From assembly GCA_029379385.1 (NCBI GenBank), contig CM055607.1, forward strand, positions 14,136,001 through 14,200,000: a DNA stretch of 64,000 nucleotides, read 5' to 3'. This DNA comes from Quillaja saponaria. Its lineage: Eukaryota; Streptophyta; Magnoliopsida; Fabales; Quillajaceae. The notes under the pieces are model-generated. The model made no database searches, was not told where the DNA came from, and saw nothing but the letters and a program-made list of their open reading frames with translations. The stretch's first letter is position 1. Each line of letters starts with the position of its first letter. Shown one piece after another: positions 35,212-46,552 of the stretch. Made by a program: the position numbers and the translations under genes.

Positions 35212-35225
35212 TTATTTATTTATTT
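35212..35225 (-). terminator. Candidate polyadenylation signals of the FLA gene
   Basis: On the minus strand AATAAATAAATAAAG begins about 40 bases after the stop codon at 35265, giving overlapping AATAAA signals. Position and orientation fit; use is inferred. Confidence 0.4.
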
Positions 35226-35264
35226 TTTTCATTTTTCTTTAGGCATGATTTGAGAGAGCAATCT

Positions 35265-37936
35265 TCATTGGCAGGTAGAGAAATGAGAATTTTGTCCAAA
35301 AGCTTCAAGCATTCTACAAGTTACTTCCAGCAACTTTCCTGTCATATGCAATTAGGTAAAGCCAATGTCAACTCACAAGATGTAATAGATAAATTAAATA
35401 AGCCACATTCTTTAGTTTATCATGATACTAAAAACCAATCAAACAATTAAGAAATGATTGATTGAAAGCAACTAATTTTAATATCACTGGTATGTAACTA
35501 CAAGTATAAAAATTAGGTAAGGTATCAAAAGTTCAAACAAAGACAAAAACCAATTACGCAGTTGCTTATAAGCGAATATAAACATATATATATATATTAA
35601 GAAATGCAACAATAAGCAGAGAAAGATAATATATTTATCTTTGACACTAATAGAAAGAGTTGTTTTAGACAGGCTGGTTTTGTTTGACATCAAATTTGTG
35701 GTAGGAAGAGAAATAGAATGTGGCTTACAGCTGGGCATCATGAATATTTTTGCTCATGTTTTAATCACATGGACTTGTAGTTGTAGGGCAAGGCCATAGA
35801 CCCCTTGAAATAATTGAAAACTCATTTAAACCCAATTAGACTGTCCCAGAAGTTTCCAAACTTCTCCCCCAAATCCCCTTGCCCAAACCTAAGGCCTAAG
35901 CAAGTGCCTTGAACATAAAAAAATTCCAACCCCCAACAAAAGAGCCTACACAACAGCAAATGCACAAACAAAAAATCATATGAAATCACAAGCTCCACTT
36001 AATCAATCAATTATTTCATGTGGGATTGCATAACTGTCCTAATTTTCTATTGCAGAGCTAAGCTGGCTTCTAGTCCTTAACAAATAATATAAAATCTCTA
36101 GCAAAGATTGAAAAATAACTTAATGATAAACAACTACAATAAAATTCCATCTGCCCGTGATAGTCAACATACATTTTGCAAACTCTGCAACCTAAATAAT
36201 TAACATTTCCCTAACTTGCCTTGACCTAACATACCAAGTGGTACCTGCTCAATATCTTCTTATTCCTTCGAGAGGGTTGGGTATTACTCCCTCTTTCCCC
36301 TTCTCCATACTACCACAAAAGTTAAGCTATTTCTCATGTATCTTTACATGTATTAAACCAAAAATGTGTAGCATAGTGATTAATGTCTCTTAACTTCATT
36401 AGCTCAGCAGTTATTTTTACAACCTAACCACAGAATCATACATGTATGAAACTCAACCATGAATTAGAACTAAAACTGCAGAAATTGGTCTCCCATTTTT
36501 TCAAAATATCAGAAAAGCAGAAGAAAAATACTCAATAAACAAACTGAAGCAACTACCAATTAACAAAATACTAAGGACAGAAAGACTGAAGAAGAAGCAT
36601 TACCTCTCCTGGGTTTAGTAGCAACTTTAGCAACAGGAGCTACTTTCTTCTCCGTCTTCAGCTCTTCCTCTGGTGGGAAAAGAACCCCATCGATTCCCTG
36701 TACCGAAATTCGCCCATCTGTATAAATATCCGGATCAAATAGATAGGCCGACCCGTCTCCTTGCCCGAATTTGACTGACCCATCAGCTTCCTGAGCCACA
36801 ACCTTTTGGGGCAAGCGCAGAGTATCGTACTTGACCTTCCCAAACCTTCTCACAGCATTGTACATACTCTCCTCCGTCTGATACTCTGGTACTATATGGT
36901 AGTAAATGATTTGCTCCGGTGCACCCGGTTCGCTCAATTGGTCCGTGGTAAGCTTCGCCAAGGCCTCGTCGTTCGGAGCTAATACGGTCAGGACGTAGCC
37001 CTCTGAAACTAACCTCCCAATTTCGGTGGCTAACGATGTTAAATTCACCAAGATATCAGCAAATTCGTTGTACCCACCATAATGTAACAGGGTTTGAATG
37101 AAGTCCTTGACTTGGCGCTCACCGTTAAAGTGGTGATGAGGGCCACCAGGTCCTGGTGCTGGAGCTGGAGCCAGGGACGGACCTGGTGCCAATGCGTCGT
37201 AAACTGGAAGAACCGGTGGAGCACCGGCAGGAACTGGTGGTGCCGGTTTCTTTAACCGGTGGGTCCTGGGATCCACCTCGGGTGCACCCTCTGGCAGCAC
37301 TGCTGAGATTGACTGTAAATTCCTTCTCCTATTGAAGTCTTCTTGCACTGATCGTGGAATCAACAACCGTTCGATCCCGTGAATCACACCGTCGGGACGA
37401 ACAACGTCGTCAGGGCGAACAATCTCCGCTAAATCAACAACTTTCTTCCCCAAACCCTTGCTCATCAAATGCACATGGTCGTCGCAAAGAGTCTGGTGCC
37501 GAATAGACCCGGACTTTCCACTGGGCCATTGGTTCGACCCGATTCTTTTGGGAACAATGTGGAACATCAAAAGGGTCTGTAACGATTTCAAATTCCCAGG
37601 TTCAAGCAAAAACCGCTTGAACTCCGGGTCCAATTGGCGCTCCAAAGCTTCATTTCTGGGCGCGAAAATCGTTAAATTGTGCTTACCAACTCTTTCCTCA
37701 AGGGTCTGTAAAAGAAGCGCCTTCTCAACAAGTTCAGCGAGCTCCGTATAATGCGAGTCAAGGAGTGCGACAAGAACCGAGTTAGAGTTTATCTGAGCCG
37801 AGGTAGACGAAGATAATTTCTGGGTTGGGATTTGAGGCAATGCGGAATATTGAGGGAGTAAAAGAGAGAGAAACAAGAGGGTAACGAAGAAGAAAAACGA
37901 AATGGGCTTAGAGACACCATAGATGAATGAATCCAT
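35265..37936 (-). CDS. Fasciclin-like arabinogalactan protein, two FAS1 domains (FLA15-18 type)
   Basis: Exon 1 is 37936-36604 and exon 2 is 35338-35265, joined GT-AG in frame to give 468 aa. Residues 1-33 are a hydrophobic signal peptide. FAS1 domain 1 spans about 53-195 (H1 motif TIFAPRNEAL, H2-like GVIHGIERLLIP). A Pro/Ala-rich linker at about 230-268 (PGPSLAPAPAPGPGGP) is the arabinogalactan-type glycosylated part. FAS1 domain 2 spans about 272-421 (TVLAPNDEAL, RISVQGIDGVLFP). The C-terminus has no hydrophobic GPI-anchor signal, as in the FLA15-18 subgroup. The protein should be secreted to the cell wall and act in adhesion or wall organisation. Exon 2 adds KLLEVTCRMLEAFGQNSHF and a Cys-containing end, matching the conserved tail of this subgroup. 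The ATG at 37936 is chosen because it directly precedes the signal peptide. Confidence 0.93.
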
Positions 37937-38154
37937 GGCGCTCAAAGAGAAATGGGAAATTGCAGAGTATACAGTATTGTTTTTGGTGGTGAAATCTGGT
38001 GGGTTTTAGTTTGTTGGAGGCAGGAGGTAAAGTGAAGTGGGTCTGGTGAGGAGAGGAAAAGGAGGTGTTTGCTTAAGGTTGAGGATGAGGAATAGAGAGG
38101 GACACGCGGAGGAAGACTTTGTGAGGGGATTACTGCCCAGACTTAAAAAGAAGG

Positions 38155-38252
38155 AAAAATGGTGGAGGGAAAGGGAAAGGGAAAGGGAGAGGAAGAGACT
38201 GTGTTTGAGTTTTGTGATTTGGGTCCCGGAGGGAGAGAGAGAGAGAGAGTTT
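38155..38252 (-). promoter_or_regulatory. Pyrimidine-rich (CT)n tract upstream of the FLA gene
   Basis: On the minus strand this is a CCCTTTCCCTTTCC-like run and a (CT)11-type tract about 220-315 bases before the start codon. Such GA/CT tracts are frequent at plant core promoters and in 5'UTRs. The function is inferred. The plus-strand GA-rich open frames overlapping it are shadows. Confidence 0.45.
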
Positions 38253-38259
38253 GGACAGA

Positions 38260-41250
38260 CTGGACGACGGGACCACGCGGGAACTGTTACTGTCAAAGAG
38301 GAGCCACAGCAATCGGCTTGAATGCCTCGTACTGTGCTCTGTAAATTTTCTAAGCCAAGCCATTCCTTAACCATTTAAAAATTTCATATTAAATGTTATA
38401 TAGTTTCTTAAAAAATTATATGTTTAATGTTCAAACAGTGACACCTTAACTAAACCAATCATGAAGTTGAAAAGTGACATAATGAAATGAAATAAGGAGG
38501 AATACAATAATTGCCTTTTAAAGGGAATGAAAGATGTTTAGTAAATGCGTTTCATTTTTATTTTATTTATGTTTAATTTCAATTAAAATAATTAAACCAA
38601 ATAAAAATACACATACAATCAAGTATAATAATCATCATAGTTTAAATTTTAAAAATAAAAATTTAGAGATCCATCTTCATGCATCTCTTTGAATTAAAAA
38701 CGAAAAAAATTTAAAATTAAGAGCTTATTTAATGTAAAATTATATATTTTCGAATTTTGTTGGTACATATTTAAACTCATTATTAAGAAATAAAATAACA
38801 GATACTAATTATTTGAACTAAATTCTTAATGATATGTATTTATATTTAACCTCTTAATTTATCTAACTCTTGATAAAATATAATTAAATTGAATGTAAAT
38901 AATCACTTGATTTAACAACACTTAATTAAATTTCATGCTATTTACCGAATTTAAGATTTAACTTTGGTAAAGAGTGTATATAAATTATTTGACCTCCCTT
39001 TTGTTAGAAAAAAAAATGTAAATAAAATAATAGAAAAAGACAAACGCGAAGTGAAACTAGTAGTAAATACTTGTTTAATTACAATTAATACATAATTAGC
39101 AAAAACTGCAGGGATTGGCTGAACAGGAGCCGATTAGCCGAGCCAGAGAACACAAAGGCAAACTGTCGGTGTTGGACACTGAATAAATGCCTGAATTTCT
39201 ACGCTACTCTACAACACACAAAAATAATAATAATAAATAAAATAAAAATAATTAAAAGATATTATTCACCTCCTTTTTAAAGCGCGCGTGGTGTGCGTGA
39301 CGTATCATTAAGATTGTAGCCTCTCAACTCAAAAATATTTAAATAATACTTAAACGTCGACGTCTCGTCCGACGGTGGTTTGTTTGTCCCGCTCACCTGT
39401 CTTCCAGTCTTTTTTGGATTTTACTTTTTTATTACGTTCTTCATTTTAACCTAATCACTGTTTTAGTACCTTAAAATTATATTTTTTTAATCTCTCATAT
39501 ATTATACTAATATTACATCACCTCTATTTTATTTTTAAAACTTATAGATTAAGATTAAAAAAATAAAAAATACAACTTAATTCGAATTTTAAAATTAAAT
39601 TAAATTACCTAAAATAATCATATTGTCTTCTTATATATATGATTTTAACATTATCATACTAATTTAATACAATATTATTTTCTAAAATTATGATTAAAAT
39701 AAAAATAAAAATTAATGATCTCAATGTTTGCAAAAGTCTATAATCTTTTAAAAAAAATATGAAATTGTTCTCAACAATTTTATAAAAAGTACGTGAGGAG
39801 ATTGAGATTTGAATCCTTAACCTAGGACCGAGGAGATATCTAAAATTTAGGAACCATGCTAAGTAAACTATGCTCGCATTGATAAAAATTAATTTTTAGT
39901 TACATTACTCTTATTTCACAAGTGATTATTAAATTAATTTTTGTTTGTATTAGGTAATTTCATCTATGTATTACAATAAGTATTTTAGGTATTTCTCAAT
40001 TTCTTAAAACTTGAATTAAGTTATTATTTAATTTTTCTCTTCAAACTGTAAGGAAGGTCTGTGTAAATTTTAAAATTTTAAATTGAAAAAATATTTTTAT
40101 AATATTAGTATATTTGAAGAGAGACTAGAGTAATTTTTTACTCAATTATTTTTCAAGTTCATCTTTAAGAATTTTTTTTTTTCTCCGATCTTTTCTAAAA
40201 AGTTCCTCAAAAAATAAATTTTTTCCAATCAAATTATTTTAAGCGGAATACAAAGAAATTAGTTGAATTAACTAAAAATAGTTGAACAAATTTGATTAAC
40301 TGGCAAAATTTCCATCACACCTACGTTATAGGGGGAAAGTTTTTCGTTTTAGGAAAAGAAAAAAAGGTTTGAGTTTCAAATTGAAATTGCGCAAACAAAT
40401 TACTCTACTGTTTGAATTAGTATTTCTATAATAATTTTTTATTTCATGTATTAATACTTAAAAAATATATGCCAACTAATTTGTATCGATTTAATAAATA
40501 TAACTTGATTAAAAATGAAAAAATAATAATAATCATGGAGTATCTTACCCAATTAAATTAAAATTTTTATATTATTGAAAATGATTAAATTGAAGATTTT
40601 TAATCTAAATTGTACCCACCCTTTTAACAACTGAAGTGTTCGAGAACATAAGAAAGTAACCAGAATAATGGAAAGTGAACGGGTAATGTAGAGCTAATTC
40701 CAAATGAGATTGACTAGTATTAATAATTGAACCAACCAAAATAATCAAAAACGAAAAAATAAATAAAGAAAAGGAACATGCACATGTGCAAAACATAGAA
40801 ACTTTAGTACATATTTAAGCCTTAAAAACCTCATGAAACATGTTGGACTTGGATCCATTTCCAGCAACCTCACCCTTTTTCAGCGTGAGCCAGAATCTTC
40901 TCCACAAAGCATACAATAATAGAAAGTCAATAAGAGCTGCATTGAGTATTGGAAGGTAATGTAATGATCCCACTAAACTTCTGAAAATAATGAACATTTT
41001 TTCCAAACTTCCATGCTTTTTTTTTTTTTCAAAAAGCATATATCACTATGTGATTACAGATAGATCAAACTCTATTCATCAATTTTCCAAACCCATCTGG
41101 AATCATACATAGTCTAACGGAAAATTATTTTAAATGGTCATCTGATGAATATATTCTGTAAGTATTATACAATTTTATAGAAATAAAGTTCCACAGTTTC
41201 ATACAATTTTCCCCTTGAATATGTAGAATACTATATATAAATATATATAT
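38260..41250. other. AT-rich intergenic region upstream of the FLA gene
   Basis: No gene is supportable. A CpG-rich patch at 39280-39400 (AGCGCGCGTGG, TGACGTATC, ACGTCGACGTC) is unusual against the AT-rich background. The hydrophobic minus-strand frame at 40815-41039 has no recognised homologue and no splice context I trust. Confidence 0.5.
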
Positions 41251-41255
41251 CAATA

Positions 41256-41559
41256 TTCAATTTCAGGTACATGCCAGTGCCAAAAACAACCCATCCAGAC
41301 AAGTCAAATAGTACTGTTCCTCACCATCTCAATGCTATATAGACATAATCATATAAAGTATCATTTTTTATATCTGCCTGGATCTACATTATTTTCTGAC
41401 CCTAACGTTTATTTGGATCCAGACTATAACAACCAAGACTCTTGCCCAGAAGAAGCCATCCTCTTGCCCCTAATGCAAAAGCAACTCCTCAGCATGTCTG
41501 GAGAAAATAGTTACCTGGAATTTGAACAAGACAAAGATAATAAGGATTCAGCAGAATGA
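41256..41559 (+). pseudogene. Unrecognised coding-like fragment
   Basis: After a possible acceptor (TTCAATTTCAG) a short frame reads MPVPKTTHPDKSNSTVPHHL and stops. A second frame then reads FSDPNVYLDPDYNNQDSCPE, then AILLPLMQKQLLSMSG and an acidic end DKDNKDSAE with a stop at 41559. The composition looks like real protein rather than translated AT-rich DNA, but I recognise no family and there is no upstream coding exon. It may be a relic last exon of a lost gene or of a transposon-captured gene. Confidence 0.3.
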
Positions 41560-42275
41560 GAACAATTTAGGGCTGTGCATTCTTAACACTTTGTCGGCCC
41601 AGGAGTCAAGGTGCTTATTGAGCTCCAAAAAGATTGTGATAAATAGTTTTCATACAGTGATAAAAAAGCATTTGAAATAATGTGCCATTAGGATGCGGTA
41701 AAGATATCACTGAGAACGGCTGGTACAGAACAATTCATGAAATTGGTTTCAGCGTGCAACATTGTCAAGTGATATGAAGAAATCTGTCAGCAAATGTTTG
41801 CGGGCACCAATTCCATTCCATAAGATTTTTGGTAAAGTTTCTAAAACCTGATTCCAAGAACATCAAAAAATTTTGTTTTCTCAATCTGAACCAAACTGAA
41901 ACAGAACTTTTTGTCATATCTTTGACATCAAGTTTGTCTTTCAAAAAATTTCAAAATTACTCTCAAACAAATTTAATAAATTTCCTTGCTTGAGTTTCCA
42001 CAATATTTCTGTCTTCTGTTTCATGAAAGAATACCAAACAAGTCTGTTACTTTTACTCCCACCACTGCTAAAGGTATTAGGCAGTGAGAGATAATAATGG
42101 CAGAAATAAAGAAAAATGCATCACAATCCAAAATAGCAGCTTAATCTTTTGTTTGATGACCATATTCATTCTGACCATATACATTACGAAACAAAAAGTT
42201 TTCTTGGCCAAATCATGACTCACCTTCAAATATGAAATGCTGAGGATAGATGTACAAGCAGAACCAATATACAAC
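41560..42275. other. Region downstream of the RHF2A-type gene (3'UTR and spacer)
   Basis: The stretch adjoining the stop codon at 42276 should hold the 3'UTR. I see no further gene or repeat. Confidence 0.5.
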
Positions 42276-45200
42276 TCAATTTGCAGAAGAACCTGAAGCA
42301 CAAGAAGCTGGTGTACTGTTGTCATTCAAAGGGTTCTCCCGATGAGCTTCAGCATTATTATTCTGGTTTCTTTCCTCTGTACTATCAGCCAAATGATTCA
42401 ATACAGAAGCTCCTGCGGATCTATTATTTTCTCTAGTTTCAAGGTGCTCCATCATACGAGATACAGTAGCAATTCCAGCATTCACCTCTCTCCTAACTTC
42501 TGAACCAAGATCTGACATTGAGGAGTTACGAGAAAAGAGCCTCTCTTTCCATCCTCTAGTGCTCTTTGAAATCGACTCTTTATATCTTAGTTACAAGAAG
42601 AATTAAAATCAGATAAGCTGATCTGATGAAATTCACAAGTCAATTACATTTACTCTTTTGCACATAATATGATGCAGCCATTAAAAATTACCAAAGAGAA
42701 TAGTGGCTTCTAAAATAGCATACCTCATAGACACTGCATTAAGTCTAGATTTTAGAGATTCAGAAAATGACTGGAGCTCTGATGGTCCAGCTCTATCCTG
42801 GTTTGGTGGTGAGGAATGACTAGGAGCGCTTGTATATGCACAAGTGTATTTAAAATACGTACCAATATTGTAAAGAGTTTATAATAAAAGTAAATTATAA
42901 ATTAAGGTTAACAATAGGATAAAAAAGAGAAAGTGATCACTACCGGTAATTAAGAAAACTTCCTTGACGGTTTGTGGCAATTACAGTAGACCCAGTAGCT
43001 ACGGAAGAGTTATGAGTTTGGAAAGAGGGCAATTGTGGGAAATGCAGTGATGGTTCATCTCCACCAGAGGAAAGTGGGGTAGATGGACTGCCGACTGGAA
43101 TTGCAACTGGTTGAGTTTCCGCTCCTGCAGCAGAAACAGGTCCAGATGAAGGTGTACGAGACTGATTTGAAAATACCAATAAGTGCGGACGACCGTGAGA
43201 AGATGACCTAGTCCTCTGGCCTTCCCTCCAACCAATGTGGTGTGCTCTTCCCATTGCAGCAGCAGCAGCCAAGTGCTGGATTATACGCTCTTCAATTTCC
43301 GCATCATTTGCACCCATTTGTAACTGCAATACAACAAGTAGATGGAAGCCAGTGCTATGCTTGACAAACATGCCAATCAAATCAACATCATAGTACTGAC
43401 AGACTACTCACATGCTGCAATTCAAAATCACCAAGAGCAGGATGATGAAATATAGCAGTGGTTCTTGATGGAGTAACCCTAAAGTTCCTCTCCCGTTCTA
43501 CTGCCTCAAGCAATTCTTGACTGCCATGATATGTATATAATAAGTTGTAGGGCTATAACGGAGTTAGAAGTAATTGTCCAAACAAAATCACAATCAACCT
43601 GCTCGGATCCTTCAGCCTAATTGGTTGCCAACACATAGGACACTGGGAGCTTCTCTGGCACCTGCCAATAACAATTTGTAGTAAATGTATATCATACTTT
43701 TCTTTTTTCTATCATATGTAAGAATGCAACAACTCCAATCCTTCAACAGTTTAACAAATTCCTATGAATATACAGAGCTTCAATCATTTAGCAAAGTCCT
43801 AACTCCTATGAGTATACAGACAAAAGGGGGGACTAGCAGGGAACTAACAGAGATCCGATCATGATAGGCTTGCTGCAATGACCTACTTCCCTTTTTTAAT
43901 ACAGTGATGGGTTAGCCTTATAGGATCCAAGATAAGTTTTGTTTGTTAATGCTAATTGCACGATGTTATCCTAATTAATAAGACCATATTTGGGTCAGTT
44001 CTAACTTGGAATAATGGAGTCCAGTCTAAAATCTAGGGACTTCAAGCCAAGTAGTATTAAAACCAAAAATATATGAAGTATAAGTTTAGTATGACACGAA
44101 AAGGTATAGGGATCCTGATCATTGAGGGACATGACTCATGAGATACAACTAGTGAAGCAATATTGCTATCTTTTCAATAAATTATCCCAAAAAATAGCAA
44201 TTAGATATGGCTCTCCACAGTGTTGAGAAAAGCACGCCTTAGGCGCAGCTAGGTGCTAGGCGCAAGCGAGGCACACCTAAAGCGCCTCGCTTAGACTAGG
44301 CGAGACACTGATAGGTAAGGCGCATGCTAGGTGTGCCTAGACACTCGCTTCCCTTGAAACGCTAGAGGCACACGCCTGGGCTGTTGCAGCTTAAATTAAT
44401 TTTTTTTTCCAGGGCCTTCTTTGGTTGGATCATAATAGCATATATATAATAAATATATAATGCGTACAATTTACAAAAACTATACAAACCTTAACCTCCT
44501 ACTTATAAAAACTACAAAACCTTATCTTTTCCACACAAAGAAATAATTATCTAGGGTTTGAAATGGCTCATGTGTTATTGTATAAGCTTTAAATGCTTTA
44601 AAACTTTAAAATAAAATTTTTGTAATATATATATATATCAAGTATAATCCCACATTCCCATATATATCTTCTCCTGAAAATATTCTAATTTTTTTACTTT
44701 AATGTGTCTGCGCCTTGCGCCTAGGCAATAGAAGCCCTTATCGCCTAGATGTACCTAGCATTTTTAAAACAATGGTTTTCCATAGGTTTAGAGCCGGATG
44801 GATGAAATAGAGAAGTGCCTCTATTAGAATTTTATGAGAGCACAAAATAATAAATTCTGCACTGGCTTCTATAACCTACTTTGGTTTATGGTCTAAAATG
44901 TTAGGCTGTTAGGAGAGATATCAAAGGTAATGGATTTAGCAGTGGTGAAATGTTAAGGTGCAGATAGAATGAAAATAGCTTCAATTGATTAAAAGGAAGA
45001 AGAAAGAAAAAGAGGGAGAATACTAACATTGTCAGACATGCATACCACAGAGACGTGTATGCACCTGGTAAGGTGAGGTGAGAAAATTCAAGTGCGAGGA
45101 CCAGAGGACATAATGGTAAGACAAAAGTTGACAGGAGAAGAGATAAAGACATATATAATTGCAAAAGGCTTGGAAAATATCGTACACATGGATTTTCAAT

Positions 45201-46540
45201 GAAGCAACCGAAAGAAAACTCATCAGGAAGCTACCAACTAGTCTTCTGCTTCTGAGAATGAAGCCAGCCATTTCATTTAGGAGTAAGGTTTGTTGTTGCT
45301 GTCTTTACATTTTGGAATTGTGGCTCGGGTAGATTATAGAATTCTTCTGGGGTTTAGAGGTTAGGGAGGTTTATGGTTGATAGTGGGTTTACTGGGAAAA
45401 TGATAATGATTTACGCATAAGTAAACTTAGAATAAGGTTTTGGATGTGTCTGCTGGGTGGCTGACTATGGGCCAGAATTGAAGGCTGAAGGAAAGAAAAC
45501 TAGCTGAGCCTTAAGAAACCAACCCAGGCCTCATTAACATGAAACAGCAGTGTTGCAGCAGTCCCACTGTGGCTGAATTAGTTGTTGGTTAGGAAGTTAA
45601 GGAAGGTAGTACAGGTTGTTAGCTTAATCTGGTATTGAAACAGATTAATCCATTACTGTAAATCCATCTTTGAGATCAATAAAATTGTGGAGCATTCTTT
45701 TCTCTCTCTCTCTCTGCAAACCTCTTGGAGGTCCGCCATTGTTACTGAATTTGAGTTTAATAGTAGCCTACCAAAACCAATTTGTATTAAACTAAGCTCT
45801 ATTTAGGAATTGCAAAAATGAGGAAATTGTCTAATGGATCACAACCCACCCAAAGGACAAAGGTCTATCCAGTTGATTAGATTAAAACCCAGCTGCAACC
45901 CTAAAATTTGATTTATGCTGCCCTTTTTTTCTGTTTTAGAGAAAACTTAATAGCATAAAGTCATTAACAATACTTTACCTACTTTCCATGTCATCACAAA
46001 TAAAAATGTAAAATTTTGACTTCAACAACAGTCTCATCAATATTGAAACCAATTTAAAAACAAAATAATAAAATAAAATAATAAAATTGATTTCCAGGGA
46101 GTATATAGAAACTTGAGTACTTCACAGAATCTATAGGAACCAAAAAGCCTAGAGAAGGAAGAAAAAGAACAACAAAACCTTTTGAGAACAATAAAATAGA
46201 AAAAAGGTATAATGGAATGTTGAATGTACCATTCAAGAATGCATTGCAGGTGGAATTCATGTTTGCAAGTGGTCACCTGAAAGCACAAGAAAAAATTCTA
46301 GTTTTAATAAAAAATTAATAAAGAAACAAAAAAAGAAGAAGTATTGTAAACAGTTCTGGTACGGAATGGATGGAAAAGGGTACGGCAACAGCCTTGCAAA
46401 TTGTATATTACCGTAGAAGGATCACTTTCAAAAAAATCCTCAAGGCATATGCTGCAAGCATCATCGCAAGCATCTTGTATCCCCCCTTCCACAAAGGCTG
46501 AAGCTGAAGTCATATGACTTTCGGCATTATTATCTTCCAT
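42276..46540 (-). CDS. RHF2A: RING-H2 E3 ubiquitin ligase, RHF2A-type
   Basis: Coding exons in order: 46540-46412, 46276-46230, 43661-43599, 43520-43412, 43323-42944, 42828-42724 and 42585-42276. All are GT-AG with agreeing phases, giving 380 aa, close to Arabidopsis RHF2A. The RING-H2 finger uses C29, C32, C47, H49, H52, C55, C66 and C69 (C-x2-C-x14-C-x-H-x2-H-x2-C-x10-C-x2-C) and is split by two introns. It is preceded by AFVEGGIQDACDDACSICLE and followed by SQELLEAVERERNFR and the Ala run QHLAAAAAMGRAHH, all hallmarks of RHF2A. The C-terminal half is Ser/Pro/Asn-rich and disordered. In Arabidopsis RHF1a and RHF2a promote degradation of the cell-cycle inhibitor ICK4/KRP6 during gametogenesis; that role is inferred here. 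The start is the first ATG after the 5'UTR acceptor at 46553. Intron 2 (46229-43662) contains repeats. Confidence 0.94.
44205..44785. repeat. GGCGC/AGGCG-rich MITE-like element in intron 2 of the RHF2A gene
   Basis: The ends carry clusters of TTAGGCGC, CTAGGCG and GCGCCTAGGC separated by an AT-rich core. The left edge CAGTGTTGAGAAAAGC resembles the inverted right edge CATTGTTTTAAAAATGC, suggesting terminal inverted repeats. No coding capacity is seen. Confidence 0.55.
44775..45130 (+). mobile_element. Short LINE reverse-transcriptase remnant in the RHF2A intron
   Basis: RAGWMK, a stop, then RSAS occurs near 44790, matching the AGWMKWRSAS motif of the two better LINE fragments. Degraded pieces of the following region follow to about 45130. 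It is antisense to the RHF2A gene and heavily decayed. Confidence 0.5.
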
Positions 46541-46552
46541 ATCTGGAACCTT

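Noticed and set aside
38006..38374. Ser/Leu-rich minus-strand frame and Glu/Arg-rich plus-strand frames upstream of the FLA gene
   Set aside because: Low-complexity translation of the (CT)n/(GA)n tract in the 5' flank.
39790..39870. Sequence GATTTGAATCCTTAACC resembling a tRNA T-arm
   Set aside because: No acceptor, D or anticodon stems can be formed around it.
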